A stretch of 64,000 nucleotides of DNA from VXYL01 sp965203685 (GTDB lineage: Bacteria; Pseudomonadota; Gammaproteobacteria; Pseudomonadales; Azotimanducaceae): contig OZ241908.1 in assembly GCA_965203685.1 (NCBI GenBank), positions 186,001 to 250,000 on the forward strand. The letters are read 5' to 3'. Below the pieces are notes generated by a model, which ran no database searches, was not told the origin of the DNA, and saw nothing but the letters and a program-made list of their open reading frames with translations. Below are positions 48,904-58,536 of the stretch, piece after piece. The position numbers and the translations under genes are program-made. Every line of letters starts with the position of its first letter. Within the stretch, counting starts at the first letter, position 1.

Positions 48904-50013
48904 ATGGACAGTCGTTTGCGCTCCTTGCTCCCGGTTGCGGCCCTTGCCTGCTGCCCGGCGGCGTCCGGTATGGACGGGCCCGCCCTGACGGCGCTCCTTG
49001 AAGAGGCTCGCGGAACGATGAAGATGCCGGGACTGCGTGCGGCGGTACGCTACCCCGACGGTCGGATCGTGTTGGCCGCCACGGGTCTAGCCGATGTCGA
49101 GGCCAGTATCCCACTCGACAACGAGGTCGGCATGCCGGGCGGCAGCACCGGCAAGACCTTCGCCGCGGCACTCACCATGCTGCTCGTGGAAGACGGGCTG
49201 CTGTCCCTCGACGACCATGCTGCCCGTTGGCTGGATGACGCGGACTGGTACACCGACCTCCCCAACGCGGACGAGATCCGCCTTCGCCACCTGCTTTCCC
49301 ACTCGGCGGGCCTCTCCGACTACCCGCAGACCATGGGCTACCGCGTGGGATCGGTCTGGCGCGTTCTGCGCCGCGGTTCGGTGCAGTTCGAGCCGGAGGA
49401 ACTGATCGGCTTCGCGACGACGCGCAAACCGCTGTACCCGGTCGGCGAAGGCTTCCGCTACACGGACGCCGGCTACCTCGTCCTTGGACGCGTGATCGAG
49501 GCTGCGACCGGTCGTCGCTACTACGACCTGCTGGCCGAGCGCATCCTCGAGCCGCTCGACCTCGACGGAATCCGGCCCCAGGATCGCTCGATCCTCCCCG
49601 GCATCACGCCCGGCTACACGTTCGGCGCCCGCAATCTGCGCGACGACGGCACCATGAAGATCGACCCGTCCTCGGAATGGACCGGCGGTGGGCTTGTCAC
49701 GACGCCCGCCATGCTCGTGCGCTTCAATGCGTCGCTCGCCGCCGGCGATGTGGTCCAGCCCGCGAGCCTCAAGACGATGCTAGACGGCGGCTGGCGTGAT
49801 CCGGCGAACCCGGGCGAGCGCTACGGCTTCGGGCTATTCGTGCACGACGACGGTGCCCGATTCAGTCACGGTGGTCTCTGGCCCGGTTATCGCACCCACG
49901 TTATGCACGACATGGGTACAGGGATGACAGTCGCCGTGCAGACGAACCGCGATGGGCGCTTGGACATGGCCGGACTCGCGGCGCGCATTGCCGAGGCGGC
50001 GGAGGGCCGGTAG
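48904..50013 (+). CDS. Serine hydrolase of the beta-lactamase (class C-like) fold
   Basis: The 369-residue protein has a short signal peptide. The SxxK motif is S81-T-G-K84 in GMPGGSTGKTFA, and the YxN position is RYTDAGY, a Tyr with Asp replacing Asn. LRHLLSHSAGLSDYP is typical of the esterase/D-peptidase branch. The C-terminal motif is in RFSHGGLWPGY (HGG in place of KTG). It is more likely an esterase or peptidase than a true beta-lactamase. Confidence 0.88.
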   Translation: MDSRLRSLLPVAALACCPAASGMDGPALTALLEEARGTMKMPGLRAAVRYPDGRIVLAATGLADVEASIPLDNEVGMPGGSTGKTFAAALTMLLVEDGLLSLDDHAARWLDDADWYTDLPNADEIRLRHLLSHSAGLSDYPQTMGYRVGSVWRVLRRGSVQFEPEELIGFATTRKPLYPVGEGFRYTDAGYLVLGRVIEAATGRRYYDLLAERILEPLDLDGIRPQDRSILPGITPGYTFGARNLRDDGTMKIDPSSEWTGGGLVTTPAMLVRFNASLAAGDVVQPASLKTMLDGGWRDPANPGERYGFGLFVHDDGARFSHGGLWPGYRTHVMHDMGTGMTVAVQTNRDGRLDMAGLAARIAEAAEGR

Positions 50014-50115
50014 ACGCACGACGCAGGCGGTAAGCGACGTGGTGCTTGGTGGGGTTCGCGACGGTATATTGCGTAAGAACACTGTACGCATTGGCGTAAG
50101 GACGTCCCGACGACC

Positions 50116-50730
50116 ATGCCCTCGATCCGTAGCGGCCGCTTGTGGCTGTGGCTTGCGCCCATCCTCCTCTGGCTGGCGTTCTGCTTCTGGTACACGAATA
50201 CCGCAGGGCCGTTCACGCCGGACGAGATCGCGGATCTGACGACGCGCTTCGAGCAAGACGGCACGCCGCCGGAGCGCGTGGAACTGATCAGGCGCTTCAT
50301 GGCCGAGGACGACGGCGATCAGTTCCTGATGGTGAACCTGCTCGAACAGGCGTCGTCGCCGGACGCCGACGCGTCGATGGACCGGTACATGGCGCACATG
50401 CTGCCCGCGATGCTGAAGCGCGCGAGCCATCCGATGTTGTCCGGTGCGATTGTTGGCGACGCCATGGATATCGCCGGGATCGAGGGCGCCGAGACGTGGT
50501 CGAGCGTAGGCGTTGTGCGCTACCGGAGCCGTCGCGACCTTATGGCCATCGCAACCGATCCCGCGTTCAGCGGCGAGCACGATTTCAAGCTGGCGGCGCT
50601 CGCCAAGACCATCGCCGTACCGGTGCAACCCGACATCTATCTTTCCGACCTGCGCATGCTGCTGCTCCTCGTGCTGCTCGCGGTGGTCGGCCTCGTCAAT
50701 GCCCATTGGAGACCGCGTCCCCGTGTTTGA
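50116..50730 (+). CDS. Membrane-anchored protein with a DUF1330/dimeric-barrel-like domain
   Basis: The 204-residue protein has a helix at each end (about 9-25 and 178-196). The soluble part contains FLMVNLLEQ, YMAHMLPAMLKRASHPMLSGAIVGDAM and VGVVRYRSRRDLMAIATDPAF, reminiscent of a DUF1330/EthD-type barrel. Function unknown. Its end overlaps the GST-like start by 32 bases. Confidence 0.65.
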   Translation: MPSIRSGRLWLWLAPILLWLAFCFWYTNTAGPFTPDEIADLTTRFEQDGTPPERVELIRRFMAEDDGDQFLMVNLLEQASSPDADASMDRYMAHMLPAMLKRASHPMLSGAIVGDAMDIAGIEGAETWSSVGVVRYRSRRDLMAIATDPAFSGEHDFKLAALAKTIAVPVQPDIYLSDLRMLLLLVLLAVVGLVNAHWRPRPRV

Positions 50731-51748
50731 GAACCCCATTGCCATCCGTGGCGCACCCGGCTCGCCGTATGCCCGCAAGATGCTCGCAGTCCTGCGCTAC
50801 CGGCGCATCCCGTACCGGTTCCTCGTGGGCCTGTGGACGAAGGACGAAGTCGATAGCCTGCCGTCCCCGAAGGTCGACCTCCTGCCGACCTTCTATTTCG
50901 AAACGGACGACGGCGTGGAGGCGGTCGTGGATTCCACGCCGATCATCCGCCGCCTGGAGGCGGACGTGCTTGGGCGGTCCGTGATCCCTCACGATCCCGC
51001 GTTGGCGTTCATCGACTACCTGCTCGAGGACTACGCCGACGAGTGGTTGACCAAGGCGATGTTCCACTACCGCTGGCAGTACCCGGCGGACATCGAACTT
51101 GCCGGGGAGATCCTGCCCCGATGGCGCGACCTGACCGCCAGTGCGCAGGAGATCGCGCCGCGGTCGCGATTCATCCGCGACCGGCAGATCGGCCGGTTGT
51201 ACGTGGTCGGCAGCAACGAGGTGACGCTGCCCGTCATCGAGGCGAGCTATAGGCGTCTTCTCGGCCTGCTCGATGCGCACATCGACAACGGTCCATTCCT
51301 GTTCGGCCAGCGCCCGGGCGCGGCGGACTTCGGCCTGTACGGGCAATTGACCCAACTCGCGACTTTCGATCCGACGCCGTCCCAACTGACCGCGGAGGTT
51401 GCCCCGCGCGTTCTGGCCTGGGTGCAGACGGTGGATGATCTGTCCGGGTTGGATCCGGCCGACGACGACTGGATCGCCCGCGACGAGGTCCCTGAAACGC
51501 TTACCGCCTTGCTGGCCGAAGCCGGCAAGACATACGTACCGGTGCTTCTTGCGAACGCGAAAGCCGTAGACGCAGGCGCGGAACAGGTCCAGGCGGAGGT
51601 CGAAGGAGACGCGTGGGTACAGCAACCGTTCCCGTACCAGGCCAAGTGTCTGCAATGGGTGCGCCAGGAATACGGGCGCCTTGACGCGGCCGACCGCGCG
51701 GCGGTGGACGGGATTCTCAGCGGGACGGGCTGCGAAGCGTTGTTCTGA
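50699..51748 (+). CDS. Glutathione S-transferase family protein
   Basis: About 349 residues. The N-terminal thioredoxin-like domain carries IRGAPGSPYARKMLAVLRYRRIPYRF and LLPTFYF (cis-Pro), and VDSTPIIRRLE is the gamma-Glu contact. The helical C-terminal domain includes GPFLFGQRPGAADFGLYGQLTQLATFDPTP. The long C-terminal extension (about 250-349) exceeds ordinary GSTs. The start is ATG 50699 or GTG 50723. Confidence 0.82.
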   Translation: MPIGDRVPVFENPIAIRGAPGSPYARKMLAVLRYRRIPYRFLVGLWTKDEVDSLPSPKVDLLPTFYFETDDGVEAVVDSTPIIRRLEADVLGRSVIPHDPALAFIDYLLEDYADEWLTKAMFHYRWQYPADIELAGEILPRWRDLTASAQEIAPRSRFIRDRQIGRLYVVGSNEVTLPVIEASYRRLLGLLDAHIDNGPFLFGQRPGAADFGLYGQLTQLATFDPTPSQLTAEVAPRVLAWVQTVDDLSGLDPADDDWIARDEVPETLTALLAEAGKTYVPVLLANAKAVDAGAEQVQAEVEGDAWVQQPFPYQAKCLQWVRQEYGRLDAADRAAVDGILSGTGCEALF

Positions 51749-51768
51749 CAAGACCTCCTATTGAGTGG

Positions 51769-53970
51769 TTAGGAGGCAGGGCGCGCGGCGTTGAAATGGA
51801 TGGCTTCGTGCTCGAGTCGCTCGAACTCCGGCTCCCCCTCGGTGATCGCGATCATCGCGTCGAGCGGCACGTCGCGATACTCGCTGCGCGTGTCCGAGGC
51901 AGGCCACCACAGCGACAGTCGCCTGATCCGGGTTGCGTCACCGAGGCCGATCTCCTGGCGCGCGACCGAGGATCCGCCGAATCCGCTGACGATGCCAGCC
52001 GCGCGATGGATCACGCGTGGGCCATGGGGCGTATCGAGGTCAACTTGGATGCGGACGCCGAGCCCGAGGCGATTGCTGCGCGTGCCGTGTAGCAGGAGCT
52101 TCATGAATCGGCCTCCCGCCCCGGGGTTCATCTGCAGCGCATTGCCGGACCGGTCGCCGGGAAACATGCCGCCCAACTGGTGGTAGACGTCCGTGTCGCC
52201 ATCGTGGTCGATGTCGTTGAAGGCGATGCCGTGACCCTTCTCCAGTCGGTCGAAGCCGCTCTCGACGCTGACGTCCTCGAATCTTGTGCCCTCGATGTTG
52301 AGGAGCATGGCGTTGGGCACCGCGGTCTCGTAGCTCGGCTTGCCGGTTCCGAGATAGATGTCAAGAAAACCGTCGCCGTTGAGATCCCCGAAGTTCGCGC
52401 CCATGGCCAGGTAGACATGCTGCAAGCCCAACTGCGCGGCGACATCGGTGAATGTGCCATCGCCGTTGTTTCGATACAGCGCGGGCACCGTCCCGCCATG
52501 GGCGAGACCGAGCGTGTCACGGGCTACGTCGTGGACCGTGCCGTCGTAGCCGTTGACGAAGAGATCGAGCCAGCCGTCGTTGTCGTAGTCGAAGAACCAG
52601 GACACGAAACTGAAATGCGGTCCGGTGACGCCGGCTTGTGCCGCGACATCGTCGAACGTGGCGTCGCCCGTGTTGCGGTACAGGCGATTCACGCCCCGGT
52701 TCGACACGTAGAGGTCAAGGTCGCCGTCATTGTCGTAGTCGCCGGTCGCGACGGCCTTGGCGAAGCGGTCGTTGGTCACGCCCGCGCCCGCCGCGACTTC
52801 GACGAAGGTGCCGTCGCCGCGGTTGCTGAAAAGGCTTGACGGTGCCGAAAGCGCGGCGGTCGTCTCGTTGCCCACGTAAAGGTCGACGTGGCCGTCGTTG
52901 TCGAAGTCGCCCCACACGGCGGCCTGTGTGGGTAGGTATTCCTCCACGCCGGAACTGCGAGTCACGTCGACGAAGTTCCCGTTGCCGTCGTTGCGCAACA
53001 GCGAGTTGCGGATTCGTCCGTAACGCTCCATCCACGCGCCACGCAAGGCATAGATGTCCACATCGCCGTCATTGTCATAGTCGGCGCCCACCACGTTGAG
53101 TACGCCGAGTTGCTGGTCCAAGCCAGAGCCCGCCGTGCGCTCCGTGAAACCTCGGGCGCCTACGTTCTGGAAGAGGCGTAGGGACCCGAAGGTGTCCATC
53201 GTGGACGTCGCGATGTCCAGCAAGCCGTCGCCGTCGAAGTCCTCCACCATGACACCGCCGGCTTGATCGTACGCGTCGATCCCAAGTATCGGTGCCAGGT
53301 CCGGAAAACCGGGCAGGGACGGCTGTCTGCGCCCTGAGAACAGGCTGATCCGCAAGGCCTCCGGCACGGCGTCGGGGTGGCGATTGAGCACGTTCGCGCT
53401 GACGTTGGCGAGCCAGCGCGCGGAGATGTCCTGGGGATAGTGCTTGAGGTACGTGAGGAAACTGTCGAGCGCCGTTCCGTAGTATTGGGCGTGGTGCTCC
53501 GGACGGCTCCACGCTGGCGCAACGGTGCAGTTCTCCGGCCCGCGCTCGACGCCGCAGCGGACCTGTTCGGCGAGGTGCATGTAGGCGATGCCACGGCGCT
53601 TGTACACGAAGTTGAGCTGCGCCTCCCACGCCGCGCCGTTGTCGATCGCTCGTTGCAGCAGGCGGAGAATTACCTCGATCTGCTTGGCGGCTTCCTCCGC
53701 TTCGCCGCGGATCATTTTCTGATGCGACAGGGACAGCCGGGCGTCGAGTTGCTCTACCAGGGACAGCCCGGGATCGGCCAGTGTGCGCTCGACCTTCTCA
53801 AGGTGGACGTCGGCGAGTTGGTAGTCGCCGTCACGCAGTTCCCGGGCCACGGCCAGGAACTCATCCAGGATCGCGGTGGAGTCGGCAGCGACGCAACAGC
53901 AGGACCAGACAACGCCACCGAACAGCGCGGCGATCCGCAACGCGCGGCCTTCACCCGTTGACGTGCCCAA
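51769..53970 (-). CDS. FG-GAP/VCBS repeat protein with C-terminal ASPIC/UnbV domain
   Basis: The 733-residue exported protein begins with a signal sequence, then a helical, TPR-like segment (about 35-200). About six FG-GAP/VCBS repeats follow, with the calcium motif DxDxDGxxD (DFDGDGLLDI, DYDNDGDVDI, DFDNDGHVDL, DYDNDGDLDL, DYDNDGWLDL, DLNGDGFLDI, DIDHDGDTDV). The ASPIC/UnbV domain comes last (NRLGLGVRIQV, VSGFGGSSVARQEIGLGDA). The layout matches CRTAC1-like surface proteins. The only in-frame start is TTG 53970, just after the preceding stop. Confidence 0.88.
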   Translation of the reverse strand: MGTSTGEGRALRIAALFGGVVWSCCCVAADSTAILDEFLAVARELRDGDYQLADVHLEKVERTLADPGLSLVEQLDARLSLSHQKMIRGEAEEAAKQIEVILRLLQRAIDNGAAWEAQLNFVYKRRGIAYMHLAEQVRCGVERGPENCTVAPAWSRPEHHAQYYGTALDSFLTYLKHYPQDISARWLANVSANVLNRHPDAVPEALRISLFSGRRQPSLPGFPDLAPILGIDAYDQAGGVMVEDFDGDGLLDIATSTMDTFGSLRLFQNVGARGFTERTAGSGLDQQLGVLNVVGADYDNDGDVDIYALRGAWMERYGRIRNSLLRNDGNGNFVDVTRSSGVEEYLPTQAAVWGDFDNDGHVDLYVGNETTAALSAPSSLFSNRGDGTFVEVAAGAGVTNDRFAKAVATGDYDNDGDLDLYVSNRGVNRLYRNTGDATFDDVAAQAGVTGPHFSFVSWFFDYDNDGWLDLFVNGYDGTVHDVARDTLGLAHGGTVPALYRNNGDGTFTDVAAQLGLQHVYLAMGANFGDLNGDGFLDIYLGTGKPSYETAVPNAMLLNIEGTRFEDVSVESGFDRLEKGHGIAFNDIDHDGDTDVYHQLGGMFPGDRSGNALQMNPGAGGRFMKLLLHGTRSNRLGLGVRIQVDLDTPHGPRVIHRAAGIVSGFGGSSVARQEIGLGDATRIRRLSLWWPASDTRSEYRDVPLDAMIAITEGEPEFERLEHEAIHFNAARPAS

Positions 53971-53973
53971 GGG

Positions 53974-55389
53974 TCATTCCCGCGCCAACGCCTTCTGGAT
54001 CTCCCGGCCCACCAGCCAAAGCCGGTCCTGGCCCCAGACTGCGAGCAAGGTCCCGCCGTCTCTCCCGATCAGGTGGAAGCTCGGCACGCCCCAAAGGCCT
54101 ACCTCGTACATGGCGACCCGGTTGCCCTCGATCTCATCCTGCCAGTCGGCGTTGTCGATGATCGGCTCGGCATCCAGCCACGAAAGGCCCGCAGCTTCGA
54201 CGACCTGTCGCATGCCTGCATCGCTCCCGGTGTTGACACCCTCGCGAAAGGCCGCCTGCATGAAGGCGCTCAATAACGCGACGCCGCGACCTTGGGACTC
54301 CGCCCAGGAATAGAGCGAATAGCACCGCCGCACCGGGTTGCCGATCGGGTCAGAGACCTTGCCCCAGGGCTTGTCGGCGGCGAGCGCGCGCGCCTCGCGG
54401 CTTGAATCGCTGAAGATGTAGACGCCTTTTTGCCGCGGCACGGACAAGCCGCGCATCACCATCGGCAGCACCGGGCGCACGATGAGTTTCACCCCGGTGT
54501 CCCGTGCGAGGGCCACGGCGGCATCGAACACGGCCGCCGTGTACGGACTGCGTGCCGACGGGTAGATCTCAAGGGTCAGCGACTCGTCGTCCTTGCGTGG
54601 TCCGGCTTCGACCGCTGGTCGCGGCGCGAGATTCTCGCCGTCGGCACGGCGGGCACCGAGGTCGCGCAGCCGGTCCTCGAGGTGATACATGCGGTCCACG
54701 CCCCAGTACCACTCGCCGCCGTAGTGGAACATCGCGCCGGAGTAGTGGCCGAGCCTCGCGCGCCGCGCATCGCCCGCCGCGATCCGTTGATCGGCCACGG
54801 CGGGATCAACGGGCGGATAGCGCCGCGCCAGTCCCGCCATGGCGTCGGGCGAGGCGGCCCACAAGGCCTCGCCAACGAGCGGTGCCACGTCGGGGAAGTC
54901 CTCGTTGTCGAGCCCGGCGAGGATCCGCTGTGCCAGGCCGAGCAAGACGGCTTCAGCCTTGCTACGGGATCGTTGTGCGCCAGGGACGCCTGCATCGGCC
55001 GGGAAGCGCAGTCCGAAGTGGGGTGCAATCTTGGCGGCGTCGTAGCGGGAAAGGGCGAGCAGCAGTTCCGGTTCCGGCGCGCCTTCGCTGTGCCCACTCG
55101 GCACGAGGTGGCATTCGATCTGCACGTCGTAGGTGTCGAGGAGCGGGCGCAGAAGCTGGACGGCGAGATGGCTGTAGCCGTCGTCCAACTGGTGGAAGTA
55201 CTCGATCACGTGCCCTCGCCCCGCCTTGCGTCGGCGCCGTTCGGCCTTGGCGCGTTTCTTCCGCACCCGGGCGCTGCTTGCCATGCGTCGCAGGAACATC
55301 GAGATCGCCCAACGTTGCAGCGCCGAGGGATCCATCGTCTCGAGGCCACCCTGATCCTTGTATTGCGGCGTTGGCGGCGCAGTGGTCAT
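53974..55389 (-). CDS. Tandem DsbA-like / 2-hydroxychromene-2-carboxylate isomerase-like protein
   Basis: About 471 residues. Two thioredoxin-fold DsbA-like units are visible: the first begins VIEYFHQLDDGYSHLAVQLL, the second LTLEIYPSARSPYTAAVFDAAVALA. The second ends MYEVGLWGVPSFHLIG, with the cis-Pro VPS motif typical of the HCCA-isomerase/DsbA group. The CxxC motif is absent: SPYT stands where a redox centre would be. It is more isomerase/GST-kappa-like than a disulfide oxidase. A basic N-terminal segment (RVRKKRAKAERRRRK) precedes the folds. It is followed closely by the FG-GAP gene. Confidence 0.75.
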   Translation of the reverse strand: MTTAPPTPQYKDQGGLETMDPSALQRWAISMFLRRMASSARVRKKRAKAERRRRKAGRGHVIEYFHQLDDGYSHLAVQLLRPLLDTYDVQIECHLVPSGHSEGAPEPELLLALSRYDAAKIAPHFGLRFPADAGVPGAQRSRSKAEAVLLGLAQRILAGLDNEDFPDVAPLVGEALWAASPDAMAGLARRYPPVDPAVADQRIAAGDARRARLGHYSGAMFHYGGEWYWGVDRMYHLEDRLRDLGARRADGENLAPRPAVEAGPRKDDESLTLEIYPSARSPYTAAVFDAAVALARDTGVKLIVRPVLPMVMRGLSVPRQKGVYIFSDSSREARALAADKPWGKVSDPIGNPVRRCYSLYSWAESQGRGVALLSAFMQAAFREGVNTGSDAGMRQVVEAAGLSWLDAEPIIDNADWQDEIEGNRVAMYEVGLWGVPSFHLIGRDGGTLLAVWGQDRLWLVGREIQKALARE

Positions 55390-55448
55390 GGTGGGCCCAT
55401 GTGGTAAGGTCGGTCGATTGTGAGGCACCCACCCGAAGGAAGGAAGCC

Positions 55449-57152
55449 ATGCCGATTCAGTCCCATGACCTCTTGATTTCCGGCGGCACCGTCGTCGACG
55501 GCACCGGCGCAGCCCCGAAGCGGGCCGACGTCGCCCTCGACAATGGCCGGATCACCCGTGTCGGCGATCTCGCCGGCGCCCAAGCCGGCAAGACCATCGA
55601 TGCGACGGGCAAGATCGTCACCCCGGGGTTCGTTGATCTGCATACGCACCTCGACGCCCAGATCGGTTGGGACCCCGAGATGCGTCCGAGTTCCTACCAT
55701 GGTGTCACGACGGCGCTGATCGGCAACTGCGGCGTGACGTTCGCGCCTTGCGGCGAAGAAAACCGCCGCTACCTCGCGGAACTGATGGAGGCGGTGGAGG
55801 ACATCGCGGCCAACGCCATCATGGACGGCCTGCCCTGGAACTGGACCACCTTCGGCGAGTACCTCGACTGCGTGCAGTCCCTCAAACCCGCCCTGAACGT
55901 GGTCGGCATGTGCGGCCACTCCGCGATCCGCTTCGAGGCCATGGGCGACAAGAGCTGCGACGAAGGCGTCCAGGCCGACGAGCGCGAACTCAAGCGCATC
56001 GTCGAGTTGGTCAAGGAATCCGTCGAAGGCGGCGCGGCAGGTTTCTCGACGTCCCGCTTCCTCGGCCACCGCGTCCCGGACGGCCGACTCACCCCGGGTA
56101 CGTGGGCCGATCCGCGGGAAACCCGCGCCATCCAGGAAGCAGTGGTGGAAGCGGGCGGCCGCGGCGGGATGTTCCAGGTCGCACCGGACATGCGCACGCG
56201 CTACGACATCGAACGGCAGATGTTCGAGACCGGCGCCGAGATCGGTTGCCAAGTGCTGTTCTCAGGCGGCACCGGCCCGGACGGTGACGGCGGCGTCTCG
56301 CGCTGGGCCGAGTTTTTCGAACGCAACAACGAGAACGGCAAGCGCGTCACGGGCATCTGCCACACGCGGCCGAGCGGTTCGTTCTTCGGCCTCGCCCAGC
56401 AGGCCTTCCTGAGGACGCCGGCATGGCGCGAGATGATGACGCTGCCTACCATCGAGGATCGCGTGGCGGCACTCAAGGATCCGGCGACGCGCGAAAAGCT
56501 CGTCAGCGAAGCCAAGGAGGCCGGCGGCTTCGGCCAGGTAGCGCGCATCCTGCACCCGTTCGGCACGGACGAGTTTCCCGACTACGACCTCGAGAACGAA
56601 AGGAACCTGCAGAAACTGGCAGACGACGCGGGCAAGGATCCGGTGGACGTCTACGTCGAGCGCTTGATAGCGTCCGAGGGCCGCGAACTGTGGAACCTCT
56701 GGGCGTTCGGCGGCGCACTTCAGAACCAGTGGAACTACATGCGCCTACCGCACGTCGTGCCAATGCTCGGTGACGCTGGCGCCCATGTCGGCCAGTTCAC
56801 CGATGCCGACTCGCCGACATTCCTCTTGAGCGAGTTGACCCGCGACCGCGGCGTCTACTCCCTGGAAGAGGCAGTCCATCGGATCTCCGGAAAGTCCGCC
56901 GAAGTGCTCGGCTTGAAGGAGCGCGGCGAGATCCGCGAAGGCTGGCATGCCGACATCAACGTCATCGACTACGGCGAACTGCGCTCCTGCCATCCCGAGT
57001 ACGTCCGCGACTTCCCGCACAACGGCGGCCGGCTCGTGGTCAAGAGCAAGGGCTACGACGCGACGATGGTCGCCGGCAAGGTCGTCATCGAGAACGGCCA
57101 ATACACGGGCGACCGTCCGGGTACGGTGATCCGGGATTTCATCCGGGGTTAG
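55449..57152 (+). CDS. Amidohydrolase, N-acyl-D-amino-acid deacylase (D-aminoacylase) family
   Basis: The 567-residue TIM-barrel metal hydrolase carries the metal ligands H65/H67 in DLHTHLDAQIGWDP. GVTTALIGNCGVTFAPC is typical of D-aminoacylases, and GDAGAHVGQFTDA carries the catalytic Asp region. The C-terminal beta-sandwich includes GLKERGEIREGWHADINVID. It would cleave N-acyl-D-amino acids or a related amide. The ATG follows AAGGAAGGAAG. Confidence 0.9.
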   Translation: MPIQSHDLLISGGTVVDGTGAAPKRADVALDNGRITRVGDLAGAQAGKTIDATGKIVTPGFVDLHTHLDAQIGWDPEMRPSSYHGVTTALIGNCGVTFAPCGEENRRYLAELMEAVEDIAANAIMDGLPWNWTTFGEYLDCVQSLKPALNVVGMCGHSAIRFEAMGDKSCDEGVQADERELKRIVELVKESVEGGAAGFSTSRFLGHRVPDGRLTPGTWADPRETRAIQEAVVEAGGRGGMFQVAPDMRTRYDIERQMFETGAEIGCQVLFSGGTGPDGDGGVSRWAEFFERNNENGKRVTGICHTRPSGSFFGLAQQAFLRTPAWREMMTLPTIEDRVAALKDPATREKLVSEAKEAGGFGQVARILHPFGTDEFPDYDLENERNLQKLADDAGKDPVDVYVERLIASEGRELWNLWAFGGALQNQWNYMRLPHVVPMLGDAGAHVGQFTDADSPTFLLSELTRDRGVYSLEEAVHRISGKSAEVLGLKERGEIREGWHADINVIDYGELRSCHPEYVRDFPHNGGRLVVKSKGYDATMVAGKVVIENGQYTGDRPGTVIRDFIRG

Positions 57153-57159
57153 CGGGGTA

Positions 57160-57177
57160 CGCGGACGTCCTCGTCCG
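57160..57177. repeat. REP-like palindrome after the D-aminoacylase gene
   Basis: GCGGACG-TCCT-CGTCCGC, preceded by GGTAC, sits between two convergent genes. It shares the arm GCGGACG/CGTCCGC with 831 and 40799 and the GGTAC prefix with 785. Confidence 0.65.
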
Positions 57178-57220
57178 CATTCGGGTGGGCCGGGTTTCCC
57201 GGGTCCGCGGCCTCGTCGAC

Positions 57221-58498
57221 TCAGCTCTCGAGGAACGGCCCGGTGACCTCGTAGGTCAGCCCGTCGCTAAGCTCGCCCGACCTGCCGCGCTGGGAACTGA
57301 AGTACAAGCGCGACATGTCGGGGCTGAACGCAGGCCCGGTAATCTCCGAATTCGGTTGCCCGGTGAGCCGCAGCAGCGGCAGGACGTCACGCTCGGTGGT
57401 GATGACCACGATTTCCAGATTGTCGCCATCCTCGGCGACGAGCAGGTGCCCGTCATGGCTGGCGTCGATGTTGTCCGGGCTGCCAAGGCTGCGGACATCT
57501 GCGGTCGCGCGGTCGTAGATGATCTCCATGGTCCGATCGGCGATCTTGTAGCCGTACACGCGGTGGTCGCCTGTGGTCGTGAAGTAGACCGTGCCGTCGT
57601 GGTAGACCATGCCCTCGCCACGGTTGAAGGCGGTGCTGCCGGAGACTTGACGGCGGGTGGATATGCTGCGTCCTGCGGCATCCGAAAGCGCCGCCCACCT
57701 CACAGCGTCGTCGGCGTCCACGATTGCGACTTCCAAAGTGCCTGAATCAAGATTGGACCGGCCATCGCTGTCCACCTCGTCCGGCGTGAAACGATAGAAG
57801 CGACCGTCGCTTTCGTCTTCCGTGAGGTACACCATGCCGGTCAAGGGGTCGACCACCGCAGCCTCGTGGTTGAAGCGCCCCAACGCAGGATAGTTCCGTG
57901 CGTCCTCTCTGCCCAAGGGGTCGCACTCCCACACCCGGCCGTTCGACACTTCCTCGCAAGATAGCCAGGTACCCCATGGTGTCCGGCCGCCCGCGCAGTT
58001 GCGCCGGCCGCCGGACATGATCGAGTAGGCATCGACAAGCTCGCCGGCGCCATCGAAGCGCAATGCGCCGACGCCGCCGGCACCACTGTCCAGTTCGCTG
58101 TTGCTGACGTAGATCCACCCGCCGTCCGGGTGCTCGAACGTGTCGCCGTCGTCGGGGGAGCCGTGCCAGCGGTAGGTACTGCCGGCGACCGGCCTCGAGC
58201 CAGCCGTCGCGATCACCCGGGACGAAAACCCCTCAGGCAGTTGAATCCCATTCTCGTCGGCCGCTTGGAGGGCGCCGACATCCGGCAATCTCGACGCCGG
58301 GAGGCTGGCCCTTTGGTTGTCCGCCAGTCGATGCCATAGCGCGTACCGCAGCGCATTGGATCGGGGTGATTCCTCGTCCTCCGCCGCGAAGGCCCCGAGT
58401 AGCGACGGTGGGGCGAGCAGGCACGACGCCGTTCCGGTGGCGAGCCGCAGGAACTCACGTCGCCGCATTGCCCTTGGATTTCGCGCCATACGAGTCAT
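57221..58498 (-). CDS. PhoX-like (DUF839) Tat-exported protein
   Basis: About 425 residues with a twin-arginine signal (RRREFLRLATG) and a propeller-like DUF839 domain. GRTPWGTWLSCEEVSNG, GRFNHEAAVVDPLTGMVYLTEDESDGRFYRF and NRGEGMVYHDGTVYFTTTGD are the iron/calcium-binding motifs of the PhoX group. It is probably an alkaline phosphatase or related Ca/Fe hydrolase in the periplasm. No phosphate operator was noticed. ATG 58489 and 58498 are both possible. Confidence 0.85.
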   Translation of the reverse strand: MTRMARNPRAMRRREFLRLATGTASCLLAPPSLLGAFAAEDEESPRSNALRYALWHRLADNQRASLPASRLPDVGALQAADENGIQLPEGFSSRVIATAGSRPVAGSTYRWHGSPDDGDTFEHPDGGWIYVSNSELDSGAGGVGALRFDGAGELVDAYSIMSGGRRNCAGGRTPWGTWLSCEEVSNGRVWECDPLGREDARNYPALGRFNHEAAVVDPLTGMVYLTEDESDGRFYRFTPDEVDSDGRSNLDSGTLEVAIVDADDAVRWAALSDAAGRSISTRRQVSGSTAFNRGEGMVYHDGTVYFTTTGDHRVYGYKIADRTMEIIYDRATADVRSLGSPDNIDASHDGHLLVAEDGDNLEIVVITTERDVLPLLRLTGQPNSEITGPAFSPDMSRLYFSSQRGRSGELSDGLTYEVTGPFLES

Positions 58499-58536
58499 TC
58501 CGTCGGACGGCCCTGACCATAGCACGGTGCCCGCGT

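Noticed and set aside
48904..50013. Beta-lactamase resistance gene
   Set aside because: Although SxxK is present, the YxN is YTD and the KTG is HGG, which fits the esterase/peptidase branch.
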